A stretch of 64,000 nucleotides of DNA. It comes from Zeus faber (lineage: Eukaryota; Chordata; Actinopteri; Zeiformes; Zeidae). The notes under the pieces were generated by a model. The model searched no databases and was not told the origin of the DNA. It saw only the letters and a program-made list of their open reading frames with translations. Positions 49,101 to 61,657 of the stretch are shown piece after piece (position 1 is the stretch's first letter; each line of letters opens with the position of its first letter). The stretch spans positions 24,226,533-24,290,532 of the forward strand of contig OY482851.1 in assembly GCA_960531495.1 (NCBI GenBank), read 5' to 3'. The position numbers and the translations under genes were made by a program.

Positions 49101-50900
49101 ACATTCCCATTCTCTCTCTCAGATGGATTTTCGCTGCTGTCATACGCCAGCGCCCTCACTGAGAGGGGACACGGCGCTTTGCTCGCTGACGTTTGACCGT
49201 CGGCCTCCACCGAAGACATGAAATAACGTTGTCGTCCATCTCAATTAATCTTCTCTCTTTAAGAGGTCTCAGCGGAAAGATTTGGAGGATTTCCAGAATA
49301 TTAAGCCAACCCCCCCCACCCCTCTCCCCAGGTTTAAGTTTAGGTCACTGTATTTAATCTTGACCCCAGTCACTTGCCTACACAGCGACAGGTCACAGTC
49401 CCATAATCACTCCGTACAGCTTTAAGCTATTTTTAACCATAATGGGTTTCAGACACAGATTACCATCTGGTCATAGCGACTGTTTTTCCATGCAGTTGGA
49501 TTTTTGCTACTTTGGGGATGTATTGTATGCTCATTGTTTGTTATGAATGCTATCCTGAAGAAGGTGAGAGGTTCGGTCCAACGGCAATTGAACCACGTAG
49601 TGGGGGGACACGCAGGGAGGGGGTAAGAGAGTGACCCTGTTGCACACAGTGCTTTATTTTTTTAAGTACACCTTTAATAAAGAAACGGAGCACAATATAA
49701 AATACATATATTATAATATAAACACATTGTTTTTATTAGGACAGTGTTAGTTCGCGGGCGCAAATTGGTAGAGGTGGAGGCGAGCAATACACATTCATGG
49801 TGTCGCCACAATCAATGGCGATAGGCTTACGGTAAGACATTAACGTCAACATTCCATTACCGTAATACCTGACATAGACATTCTCGCCAAAATACTTTTT
49901 CCATGATACCTGAAAAACCTGGTGTCCCCCCTGTTCCGGCTCGGTCCCAGTGTCTGCGTCCAGTACAAGTCACGATGGAAGGTGGCGCTCTTGGCATGGC
50001 GCTGGCTCCTTTGTGGTCAATTGTCATGGTCATGGACACTGACAGCATAAGATCTGATCGTATTTACCACAACGTCTATGAAAGACAGTTTTCCTGATAT
50101 GTTATTACGACCATTGCTGAGCTACTGTATTTGGCTCAGTGTTGGCATCTGCTTCAGCTATTCAAGTTTCAAGTTAACTTAGCTTAGTTCTTTCTCAGAT
50201 GAAGTGAATTTATACAGCCTTTAAAACATTTTTTAGCAGCTTCAGTACGATAGTCGGCCTTGCATCCAACATTTCCCGATGAAAACTGCTTTTTGTGACT
50301 GGCCAATGAGTCACATTGTTTGTGTGTCTTACTGGCCACTGGTTAATTGGTGTTTGACTGCCAAGTGCTTTGAAAATGACAGAGGGATGCAACATCCGAG
50401 CTTAAAATCAACTAAAAAAACATCTTAAACCACTAATGTGGAAACATTTTGGGCATCTAAAAGCAACCAGGGGTCTGTTGAAGAAGATTGATATCCAATG
50501 TTTTATTGACATTGACCAACAGTGGCTGTCAAACAGTCATCATCAGTCAACTTGTGCAGCATGCTTCAGTGTCTTGATGAATGTAGCGTCCTCAACAGCT
50601 CCAATCTGACACGTCCTCATTGAATTATTATTCATTTGGAAGTTTAAAAGGAAGTTACAGAGAACTCAAAATTGCCCATTTGTGTTCCAATACAATAAAA
50701 ATAAGAAATCTTGAGAAAATATGTAATTTTCCTTTACTGTTACAAAAAGATCATATAAATATTGGATTATGTAAATATTGTGTTGATGCCTTAGTCCAAA
50801 CATATGTACTGTAAAAACTTCATGTAGTCTTAAACACCAACATTAAATTACAGAAATCGATAATATAATATTTTTTCACTGAATTTGTAAGATATCATAA
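46120..50900. other. Intron 2 stretch; one member of a 55-bp dispersed repeat
   Basis: Mostly unique DNA. 47263-47317 is about 90% identical to 51635-51689 in the same orientation. A GC-richer, repeat-poor stretch at 47440-48060 could be regulatory. Otherwise I see nothing that can be called. Confidence 0.5.
47263..47317. repeat. 55-bp dispersed repeat, copy 1
   Basis: GGAGCCATCAAGATCAACAC and the following 35 bp recur at 51635-51689. The minus strand of both reads MEDCVDLDGS in one frame, which may point to a degraded retroposon coding end. The family was not identified. Confidence 0.75.
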
Positions 50901-50912
50901 TGAAAATGGCAA

Positions 50913-50913
<1 letters not shown>

Positions 50914-50981
<68 letters not shown>

Positions 50982-50994
50982 GTATTTATTTTTA

Positions 50995-51047
<53 letters not shown>
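50914..51047. repeat. (ATT)n microsatellite, two blocks
   Basis: Pure ATT runs at 50914-50980 and 50998-51047 with a short T-rich break. Confidence 0.95.
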
Positions 51048-51049
<2 letters not shown>

Positions 51050-51634
51050 ATTGCTTAACTTTTTTTTTTTTGCCTCAGATTTTTGGTGGCCCTCGAGTCA
51101 ATTTGAGTCTGAGACTTGCTTTAAAACCGTGAAATTTCTTCGGACTATAATCGCATTGTCAGAATCTCACACCGTGACGTCCCCCCCCAGTGGAGCATGG
51201 GAGCCCCCCGTGGTACCGGAGGCCCCGGCTTCAATTCATCTCACATCCCGTCCACGTGGAGTATGCGTCGGTTTCCACCGGTTCCATCCCTCCTTCAAAG
51301 ACTTCTGCAGGTTGGCTAATTGGAGAAGCCCCCCATTCGCCCTTTTCTCTGCGCTGTTTTCACCAACGCAGCCTTGGTAAAATGGACGGCACCGCTTCGC
51401 TCTAAGTCCTCGGAAAACTCCCAAAAGGAAAAGGAATAAACCTTACCCAGGAAGTTGAAAGCGTCCTTGCCATAGCCCGGGATGCAATAGGAAGCTTTGT
51501 GGGTTCAAAGGAAATGACATAGACAACGGCACGGAAAATAATAACCACATTACATAACACATAACATCACATTATCTGCAGCGCAGGAATATAGAGTCAC
51601 TAAGGGGCCAAGAAGGTGTCGGTCTTAATACGAC

Positions 51635-51689
51635 GGAGCCATCAAGGTCAACACAGTCCTCCATCGACTCCATCATTCTCACAGCAGCT
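51635..51689. repeat. 55-bp dispersed repeat, copy 2
   Basis: Partner of 47263-47317, starting GGAGCCATCAAGGTCAACAC, with about six substitutions. Confidence 0.75.
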
Positions 51690-51699
51690 GAGCGGTGGC

Positions 51700-53099
51700 G
51701 TGCCGACGGCTTCCTCCCCTGGGCGCGCCGTGCGGGAGACCAAACATGGAACAATATCAGCTAGATGCCGCCACAGCCCAACTGATTTGAAATGAAAAAA
51801 TAAAACGCCAACCAAACACACAAAAGTGTAAAAGCGCTTCAAATGGTATTTCCTTCCCAAAAAACGAATATAAAGTGCAAATAAATAGCATCGTATCAGT
51901 CGAGGGGATCACTGTTATAAATGTTATAAATTAAAAGCGCTTTCACATTCTAAAGGTCCCCTCCTCCCCCGCCACTGGAAATGGAACAGCAGTCTGAATT
52001 ATGAAAATGCCTCCTTTTCACTTCATCCTTTCTTTTTTTCTGTAATAATCTCACAAAGAAACTATTATTAACCCCAGGGGCCCATGTTCCCAAAAATAAA
52101 TACAGTGAAGGAACATGAGATGACTGAGCGATTATGTTTTGTGCTCAGATGATGATATTGGGCGTTAGAGTTTGGTTCTCGGGGTTTCGCTTCTAAATAG
52201 CTGATAGGAAGGTGACAGTGATTGGATCTGAGTCACATGTGGCTAATGATAACCTCGGATGAATACCCGGTCGGCCCTACACCGCGTTTCCACATCGCCT
52301 CGGTATGTCACCAAAACGCCTTTGGGATGCGCGGATGCTTGGCTGTGGCATTTTACATGCACCTATCAAATTTGGCTATGTTATTTAGCCGCCTGGCATT
52401 TCCAAAGGCCGCAACCTTTCCTTGTTCATTTGGTGCCTTTGGATGTCAGTGTTCCCGTGTTCGATGGGAGTTTTTCCAGGCCAGATGTCAGACGCTGGAG
52501 CCTTGTTAGGGGCTGCCGAGGGGGCGTACGAGCGGTGTCGATTGACTCCCAGTCAGCTCCCCGTGATCTTTCCTACCTGTCACTCCCTCGTGCTTGATCT
52601 CGGAGGCCCCGAATCGATGTGGGCAGAAACCCAACAGCCTGCCAAATTACAATTCTGGTAAATATGTGGAGGCCAGCGACAAAGATTCTTCACCGAGTCC
52701 ATTGGCAGTTCTCTAAGAATTTCCGTTCCCAAGAAGCCCAGGTGTCAGGTTCCCCAAGTTAAGAATTCATAACCTCTTTGTCCCCCCCCCCCCCCCCCAC
52801 TGTGCCGGCACGCTTAAGAATTCACTCTGCTGTTTATTTGCCATTCCTTCAAAGAGCAATCCTGTCCTCCACAGTGTGTATTTCCCTCCGACAGAGAGTG
52901 AGAATATGACAGGCGATCTTTTGGTATGAATCACTATTTGGCAGCCGGGGAGGAGAAGTGTAGCAAACTGGTTGGTCAGAGTGGCTGAAGACGGAGAGCG
53001 ATGAACCTCGGTGGCCTCTTTCTACCCCTTTAAAAGAGGCCTTGGGCCAATCCTGCACGGAGGAAGGTTAGGATTCATCAGCGACCAGAAAATTTCCAG

Positions 53100-53176
<77 letters not shown>

Positions 53177-54740
53177 TCATAGGGGTTAACCCAGCGCAGG
53201 GCTAAATGGAAGACTAATGGGAAGCGGGAGCAGGCCTGACGGGCTCTGAGGAACCCTGTTCTCTCTCCCTCCACCTGTCATCCATCACATTCCCAGCTGA
53301 TACTGGGAGATAGCTGTGCCCCACACTGGAGGAAGGGTGGAGGAGGGCGGGGAGGGGGGTTAAAACCAGCTGGATGGAGAAGGGGACAGGGGTGCAGCCA
53401 AGCTATGCCATCAAGAAGAGCTCGCTGTGCTCCATCTATTCCTGTCTCCTCCACAGGCCGACGTAAAAAAGAATGTACCTGTGTCACGCATCAGGAAATC
53501 AGCGCTCCACCGAGTCCTACGCATGGTTAGCCATGTAGTATGTGTGTCATGGCAGAGTGATTGAATATAAAGACAATATATCACTTTTTTATGCAGCTGC
53601 GGTATACTATTAAATGTCCTGTTGTAAATCTCTGATATAAAATAGGTTTCTCCTCCATTTCCATTTTCTGTCTCCCGATACTCAGCCACTACATAAGTGA
53701 AATTGTTGGTTGCACTTTCAAAGGTCAGTGAGGGAGAGGGTCAAAGAAGCATAAAGTTCACCGGCTTTGAACTTTGACCTCTTCTGTCGCACGACAGCGC
53801 CCGGTTTGAATGCTGGATGACACTTGGTGTAGAGGCGTGTTGATCCGTTCCTGGCATACCTTTTGTTAAATCCTCGGAAAACACATTGAGGACCCTCATA
53901 TGCAAGGAAAGAACAATACACAGGAGGAGGAAAAAGCTAAATGCAGTTACACTGGGACTCAAGAAGATTTTTAAATCACACCCTGGAACTGGATTAATGG
54001 CAGCAAGAGCTATTTTTGTTGTAGTGTGTTCCAAGTGTGCACAGAAGTGAAACTTTCCAGAGTGCAGTGTTAATATTATGTGTTGAGCGGTGGCATTCCA
54101 GGACAGTAATGATGACATATATGTTGGTGATAATGATGGCAAGGTGTTGGCCTTTTGAAAAGGACTTTGTAAATAAAGACTTGACAGCGCAGGCCAGCCG
54201 ACCTTCTCATGAAGTATGCAGTGATATGTACCACTGCAGTCACCAGTGATAAACCTCCAAAGTGCTGAATGGTTAAACTATTATTATTTTACTGGTGAAC
54301 AGTGGAAATCCCGACATATTTCTGTCGGGGCAGTAGGGCTGCAGGAAGAAAATTTGCAATTAGAATAGAATTTGAATATTTCAAAAAATATCACTATTGG
54401 AATGCTGAAATTGCCATTCAATTGTGTATTTATTTTTATAAAACAGAGAATTGATTATAACGTTTTGGCTAGTGAATCAATTCACATGTGACGAACAATA
54501 AAGTTCAATATAAGTTCATCCAGTTTGTTGCACAGTGAAAACACATTAGAGAGAAATATTCCCAGTAAAGGTGTGCAAGTCCGCGTCGCCGGAGAGGAAC
54601 GAGAGGCAGCGTTTCCCTCTCCTCCGGTGTTTCACTGTGTGCAGAAGAGAGAGTGCCCCTTTGACTAGAATGTCCAATAACTCCACAGAGGTGGCGATGA
54701 AAGAGGGAAATAAACTCGACCATTACCGACAGAATGTCCT
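51700..54740. other. Intron 2 stretch, no gene seen
   Basis: Contains a repeat-poor segment at 52200-52700 with balanced composition, poly-C at 52782-52799, and (TG)n at 53099-53175. The overlapping frames of 95-112 codons at 52222-52597 lack splice sites or family resemblance and look like chance. Confidence 0.5.
53099..53175. repeat. (TG)n microsatellite
   Basis: About 77 bp with TATATG and TTTG interruptions. Confidence 0.95.
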
Positions 54741-55223
54741 CTAGAGCAGAGGTTCCCAACCACCGGCTCGCGGACGGCACTGGGCTACAGGGAATTCGCC
54801 ACCCGACCATGACTGTGAGATGTGCTCGGCAGCGTTGAAGCAGCAGGAAACAGAGTAAATTAAATACATCTAGAGTCTTTATTTGCTTTGTTTGGAGCTG
54901 CAAGCTGTGGAAACCGTGCATACGCCCCCCCCCCGTACTAATTTTGAGCATTAAGAATTGGAATATATTTGAATATTAAAAATAAGAAAGCATACAAATT
55001 TGAATGGCATCATAGAGGAATATCTGCAGTCCACAAATTTGTGTTTTACAATTTTCTCAACACGACTTTTAAAATGTAACTTTTCATCTATGCCCAAATA
55101 TTTATAATCAGGGAGAGAGTCTTATTTATAGAGCAAATCTCAGGGCTAGTGCAGTCTCTTTTTCTTGCTCTGATAAAGAGCCTTCATTTAATTTTACACA
55201 ATTTAGGACTCATTTAAGATTGA

Positions 55224-55345
55224 TTAGTTGCACTTGAAAAATCTGTAGCTATTCAGTGAAGAGACAATATCCTGGATGTAGTTTGTAAATAATGCTGGCT
55301 CAAGGACTGAATTTTGAGGGACAGTTTTAGTAAATGGCAATAAAT
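55224..55345 (-). pseudogene. LINE reverse-transcriptase fragment
   Basis: The minus-strand frame contains VPQNSVLEPALFTNYIQDIV followed by SSLNSY. This corresponds to the conserved non-LTR retrotransposon block VPQGSVLGPxLF..YINDI, with the two glycines replaced. Only this block is left; the FADD block and endonuclease were not found. It is a short relic; the clade cannot be told. Confidence 0.65.
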
Positions 55346-56492
55346 TACATTGTGCGTTTCTATAGGGCACTTCGCCAACATTGAGGAACTTTGCTGCTTG
55401 CCACACGTGGGCATCTTGGGCACCTGCGTTGATCTGGTTGTGCTTGGCCTATCTCTCCCAGAGCCAGAACTCAAACTCAGTACATACGCCATACAATAGG
55501 CCTAGGGTTTGCGGAACTGGAGGGGTGCGAGCTCTGTGGGCACAGCAATCTTACGCCAAACAACACTCCACCAAACCAGGGTCTGAGGGGGCAGGAGGGG
55601 TGCGAGTGCAATTTTATTTTGTCCCCTCATTTACTGCCATAGCTATACCATGAAGAGGCCGCTCCTAATTTTTCTCCTAATGGAACAAAAACAAGCGTGT
55701 ATGCCTATAGCGTAGCCACAGTGCGCTGTGCGGGGTGTGTGCTGCTGGCAGAGCTTGGAACACCTGTAGAGTCCGAATGGAGCCTGTTCCAGAATAATGT
55801 GCTTTTTTAAAAATGAGTATTATTTTTTTACCTTTTTTAAATGTATTTGCATTAAGCTGTCCCTGAGCACACAGACATACACGCACTCCGTGTATATGGA
55901 CGTATGCGCGCAACATTTTTATCAAAAAAGTAATATAATATAATAAGCAGATAATAATATCTGCCGAAACACTGCATACTTTTCTCATATAAATTTTCAG
56001 ATTCGAACAATTACAAGGCTCAAAGTTAAATCAATGAGTCAATATTCTACTGTGATTGAAGGTTTTTTTCCTTTTACAATTCAATAGTTAAATGCAGATA
56101 TGTTATTCATATACATTCCAGCATCATTTAATCTCATTTCATCACAACACGTAGGACTGGCCTTCAAGAAAGAGCAGTTTATATGTTGACTGTGTCCAAT
56201 GTTGTGTTGGTAATACTGTAGAATCATTTATTGATTGTGTTTAGTGAACAGAAGATAGAAGATCAGGAACTTAAGAAATTACATACTAAATCGCGATCCC
56301 AATATTGGTCTAAAAAAATCGTAATTCGATTATTAGACCAAATCGTTCACCCCTACTGTTTATCGACCAAAACATGGTAAGATCAATCTCCAAAGAGGGG
56401 GATTGGTGGCGGTTTTGTGTGATAAAAAAGGGACAGAGTTGGGCAGTTGTTGCCCAGCATGCTGACAGCACAGGTTAAAAGGAAAAATAAAA

Positions 56493-56503
56493 TGATTATT
56501 ATT

Positions 56504-56580
<77 letters not shown>

Positions 56581-56608
56581 TAATAATAAAATATATATAT
56601 ACGTGTAA

Positions 56609-56646
<38 letters not shown>
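56493..56646. repeat. Compound microsatellite (AAT)n then (AT)n
   Basis: (ATT/AAT)n from 56493 to 56589, then AT-rich sequence with (AT)n at 56613-56645. Confidence 0.93.
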
Positions 56647-56648
<2 letters not shown>

Positions 56649-58311
56649 TGTACATATGTATGGGCATCTTAATTTATATATAATATTATATATAAACACA
56701 TAATTCCCATAAAATGCAAGTTCTAAGAAGCCTGTGCAGATTTTGTATCAAGCGACCAGCTTGACTCATCATAGCCCAGCGAGCAAACAAAGATGTCCAT
56801 ATATCTCATCCATTAGAATTTAGTAATTGCTGCCATTCACTTCACAATAAATCCATTGGTTTTGACGATGGGTCTTGATGACGATGTCTTGTGATGTACA
56901 CAGCTTTCTGAACCAATGGTTTTGGCCTTCCATTGGAGTTCCAATCAGCCACATCCACAACTAAGTTTTAAACCTGTTGCTGTAGGCTTTATGAATGACC
57001 ATCACAGGGCTGAGCAGCCCTGAACAGCCACTAGCAAAAATTAGAAACTACTTGAATGAGCCAGTTTATTCACTTAAAAACCGTAATTTACTTTGTGCCA
57101 ATTTTGAATAGTTTGAATAACAAGTGCCACCTTTGGCAATTTATTCAATGGCCAACAACTACAATTGCTTTTTGATTAAATACTTTTTTGCAAAGGATTA
57201 TTTTTTCACAAAGCAGGTAATTTTAATTAAACTTGCTCTCTTCATTCACTTCAATCCCATCCACAATGCAGATGTCAGTGTTTTCTCCCCCTCTACCACT
57301 GGATTCAATCCAGGGCCAAATACCTGGTTTTTAGCTCACTCATGGGTTCTTTCGTAATGTTAGTCCGACCAGATGGACACCCTATGTTTTCTTGGAGTGT
57401 CTATTTTTGGGGGTTTATTACACGGACGGTACTTGTGCTCCAGATTGAATCCATGGAAGGGGGAAAGGTCATGAGCTCCCATACACATGCATTCCTACTC
57501 TTTATGATTGTCGTAGTAATAGTGTTTTATAATTGCTACTGAACCGTAACGCTCTCTGTGCCTCATTTTCCTCATGCCCGGTTTTCCTTATTTTATCGCA
57601 TGCCGTGGTGAGGCAAAATACACCAGGGAGCATCTGCCAATTACGACCCACTGACTGATTTCAATTTCATTACCGAGGAGCATTTATTACCCACATTCTG
57701 CTTTAATACAAATCCAATTCAAATAGGACTTATTACACCTCTCCCTGTCCCCGGCCCTCGCTCCTATCTTGCTGACCCACAGTTACATCGAAAAAGTGAG
57801 AGACATGTTGGCCCACAGGAACATGTGTAATGTTGCCGAACCCTAAAGTCTGCAAGAATTGCAATGTGATACTGGAAATGCAGTGAGAGAGTGACTGAGA
57901 AAGTCTTCGGGGCTGTTTTTTTCCCCCATTCAATTAGTAAACAGAGTAAATTAAATCAATCTACAATAAAAACACACCGTTTTAATTTCCTTTGTTTTGA
58001 GGAAAAAATAGCTGTGATCAAGCTGCGGAGCTGACGGCACTGATATGTCGTCATGTTCTCAGGCTAATATTGCTTGCGCTAGCAGAGATATTCTGCTCAC
58101 GAGTGCTGTGAAAGCGCTTGCAAAAATAATATGTGTGCACGGCTGTTTGAGTTGCACGCGCGGCTCCTCCACATCCGGGCGTTTGGATCTCATTCGTGCG
58201 TGCAGATTTTGGCAGTGATACGCTTAATGATAAGATCGCTTCTGAATAAATTACCACCACCTTCCCACGGATCACGGCACTGGTCCGCGGCCCGGTGGTT
58301 GGGAACCTCTG

Positions 58312-58895
58312 CTGTAGATGTCGGAGCTACTGCACCCCCTGCAGAAAATATGTCTAGATTACAAAAAACTTGGCCCGCAACTCCACACCCCCCTTGGTCT
58401 TGCACTTTTGTTTATCCATTTTGTTGCCCTCATCCATCCACAGATTTTTGGCTCTGAGCCACAGCATCTGACATGAGTAACAGAGGACAGAGGCGAACGG
58501 GTGGGGCCTAGTATGAGATGTGATAAGGCCAGCCCAGTGTCAGTATAGATAATGAACCAATGGGCCGCTGTCCCTGCTTTATGGATAACGGTCGTTGGAC
58601 AATTATTATTTATTGTTTACATCACAAATTATGAATTAAATTATATCGGCCCACCAGGCACACGCCCGGTATGCCAGATTACCAGTCCAGCGCTGGTTGT
58701 CTGTCAGAATTAAAACTGGTAGTGCAATCAGTGTCGCGGCTGTCTGAGTATTTGTGTAAGACATGGTAGTACACCCAGGGCCCAACCGTCTCCCTCTGCC
58801 AGTGTGACAGGTTTGAAGGAATCTATGTACAAAACGATCAGATCCTAGGCCGTTACGCACGCTCCCCCTTCCACACACACACACACACGCACGCA

Positions 58896-58941
<46 letters not shown>

Positions 58942-60764
58942 TTCACACCAAAATGGCTCTCTGGAGACAAAAAGGCTTTTGAATAGTCCTTTTATATTAG
59001 CTTAGATGAGAGCACTTTTGAAATAGATGTCACCTTGAGGGCAGGGAAGAGAGATTCTCGGCACGTTTATGTTTATGTTTCTCTACAACAAGTCCTTGCC
59101 TTAGTAAAACATCTAAACTCTTCAGGCGAAATGATCCCCAGATTGAATTACAATAAGCATAATAGCCATCCCTCAAGATGAGTTTTTACAGTACCATTGT
59201 GCTAGCAAGTAGAGAACAAGTCATCGAAAACGCAGCAGAGAAGAAAATGAGTCGAGAGCGACAAAGGATTTAAGTGGATAGAAAGCCTGATCTGTCGTCA
59301 CAGCGCTGTGAACATATTCAACACACAGGCCTGGCGATATTGACCCCAGACGGTTGTTGCCAGTTAACATTTGCACGTAGTTCTTTGAAAAATCAGCAAG
59401 GTGCACTACAAGGAATGCATTTTCTCTTCCACAGTTTGTTTTCTTTTTACCAGAATTGAAGCCTCCCCCTCCGTGTATTCACTCCTAGACTTCCTCCTGC
59501 TTCTCAAGGAATCATCTCATGTCGCACTGGCACTCAGTGACACTTTTGTGTACTGTAGCTGTTAAAATGCAAATTTTATGGGAGCCAGCTCTCCTGTAGG
59601 GTCTGCAAATTACTGTGTGACGTTCCCCATCTCCTTGCTGCTGGGGGAGAGGATGGGAGTGTCAGCTATATCTATCCCTCTTGTGTCTTGGGAAAGTTCC
59701 ACAATATCTCTTTTTTTTTTGCAAAAAAATGCTGCAGTCTCCCCCTCCCCTGCACAACATGGAGACAAATACAGTTACCAGCGGCTGGCTGTCAGGTCCC
59801 GAACATTTGAGGCCCTCACGGCGTTTGCACACCTTTTGTACCTTTTTGAAGCACTTGGCAGCTGAGGGGAAAAACCATGAGCCGGCAGGTCGGCGCTCAC
59901 CCAGACAGAGATGGCGTTAGAGATGTCGAGTTGGCGTCAGGGGAGAGACTCTCAAGCTCCATCAACACAGTATAACATGTGTGTTTTCATCCAGTTTTTT
60001 TTTGTGAAGTTCCTGGGGGTTGTTGTGCGTTGATATCTGCTACTTGTCGATTTTTTGCATACGGGAACACTTGCCACACTCCCTAGTTGTTAGCTGAGGT
60101 ACTATTGGATGGGTGGCCTGGACCAGATCGCTGAGCAATCTGATCACTATGGACAACAGAGGTTATGGTCATAATTTGATGCGGTGGACCTATGGCAGCA
60201 TGTTAACCTGAATGCTGTTTTCTTACTCTCAAAATACAGGGACATGAACAAAAAACTAAACACAAGTACCAACGCAACACATTTAAACGCCAGAAGCGCG
60301 TTCCAGCGTCGGCAAGGGTGCATCTGTCTTGATCTGCCACAACTTCAAACGTTCTCATTAGGGATATTTCCCCAGCTACTTCGCGGTTTGTTTGTCAACA
60401 AGTGGTCCTTATTATCTCATTAAGGCTCAATCATTAATGCGAAGGTCCCACAAATGATGTGCACTTTACCCTGGTGAGGGTATTTTCCAACATTTTCTTC
60501 CCGAGTGGATTGGCTCGTGGTGGCTCACTGACTACAGCTGTAGATGATGGTAGGAAAGAGGAGAGGAAATGCGATGAAAATGAAGATTGGTGAAGGAGTT
60601 AAAATAAGGCCACAAAAATAAATTAATAATTCACTGTTACATATAATAAACTAAAAACCTACTCAGGTAACTTGTTCTTATTGGACATTGTGATATACAG
60701 TCCTAAACTATTTTTGACACATGTACTTTGTGTAACTCACATTGCATCAAACCATCAGCATAAT
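58312..60764. other. Intron 2 stretch, nothing supported apart from one microsatellite
   Basis: Unique DNA with a (CA)n(CGCA)n tract at 58872-58940. No coding exon was recognised. Confidence 0.5.
58872..58940. repeat. (CA)n(GCAC)n compound microsatellite
   Basis: CA repeat with about six GCAC units inside. Confidence 0.93.
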
Positions 60765-61657
60765 CAGGGGTTTCCAAACCGGGGTCCATGGCCCGTGAGG
60801 GAAGGCTTCCCAGGGGGTTCGCATTTAGTTTTGCTGGTATTACTTTCAATTATGATGCTAAAACATGTCTTGTGTGTATTGTCAGGAACTTTGAATGTTT
60901 TTTAAAGTGTAAACTTCTCTATTTTCTTGCAGGTGGTCTGCATTTATTTTTTTCTGCACTTTTTGTCATCAAGGTTTTAGATGTTACATTACTGTAGCTT
61001 ATTTTTACACTCCACACAATCGAAACAACTGTTTATTATAAGCAGATAATTTATACAGTGGAAACCCCTTATAATAATCACGGTTACAGTGATCAACCAC
61101 TTAGATGGATAAAAAAGCTTGGGACAGAATCATTCGTATAAAAATTCTGTTAAAATTTAAATCTTTTCATACATGACAACATATACTTTTTTCTTTTTAA
61201 TTACGGTAATTCTATTTCGTCTTTATTAGCTTTACTCCCATGATACTTTGCGTGGCGGTGCTACGGTGTAAATGCATAATGGAGAGGGAGCAATCCCCGC
61301 TCCACTGCACGTCCCCGTTTCCCGTTTCTGAAAAAAAATAAATAAATAAATAAAAACAGTGTTTTTCTATTTTTGATATATTTATTGTCCTCCTTTTTGT
61401 AATTGAATGAAAAAAATAAGCCCTCTGCGTGCCGTTGCAGGCTCTGCAGCGCCATAGATACCATTAGATGGTAATCTGCATGAGAAATGGAGAGAAAAAG
61501 AAAAAAAAAAAAGATTATAATAATCATCCGCTTATAGTGATCAATTTGAGTTTGACAATTTGAATTTGATCACTATAAGAGGTTTCCCCTGTATACAGGT
61601 ATGGGGGGGTCCTCATCCAGAGCCCCAGCTGGCAAGGGGGTCTTGCCATAACCCCTG
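60765..61657. mobile_element. Non-autonomous hAT element interrupted by a pogo/Tigger-like element
   Basis: The left end CAGGGGTTTCCAAACCGGGG and the right end, which reads CAGGGGTTATGGCAAGACCC on the minus strand, share CAGGGGTT. The flanking 8-mers AGCATAAT (60757-60764) and CGCTTAAT (61658-61665) agree at 6 of 8, consistent with a decayed hAT target duplication. Removing the inner element (61056-61591) and one TA leaves about 355 bp, a normal size for a non-autonomous hAT. Confidence 0.6.
61056..61591. mobile_element. pogo/Tigger-like non-autonomous element (536 bp)
   Basis: Left end CAGTGGAAACCCCTTATAAT and right end, read inverted, CAGGGGAAACCTCTTATAGT, with both ends flanked by TA (61054-61055 and 61592-61593). 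Subterminal GTGATCAA strings repeat on both sides. CAGT-type ends with a TA target are typical of pogo/Tigger elements. The interior has no transposase. Confidence 0.8.

Larger units (their letters stand above)
54747..58311. mobile_element. Possible hAT element bounded by 29-bp inverted ends
   Basis: CAGAGGTTCCCAACCACCGG at 54747 and its inverted copy ending at 58311 agree at 27 of 29 positions once the following CGCGGAC is included. The neighbouring 8-mers CTCTAGAG (54739-54746) and CTGTAGAT (58312-58319) agree at 6 of 8, and CTCTAGAG resembles the usual hAT target. No transposase was recognised inside. The interior contains a LINE fragment and microsatellites, so it could be one element with later insertions or two separate hAT pieces. 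Confidence 0.5.

Noticed and set aside
52222-52661. Host exon at about 52.2-52.7 kb
   Set aside because: Three overlapping frames of similar length, none with splice sites in phase with the TMEM132 exon 2 donor or with family motifs.
54747-58311. Calling a hAT transposase gene inside the inverted ends
   Set aside because: No BED finger, catalytic block or C-terminal dimerisation motif was found in any frame.
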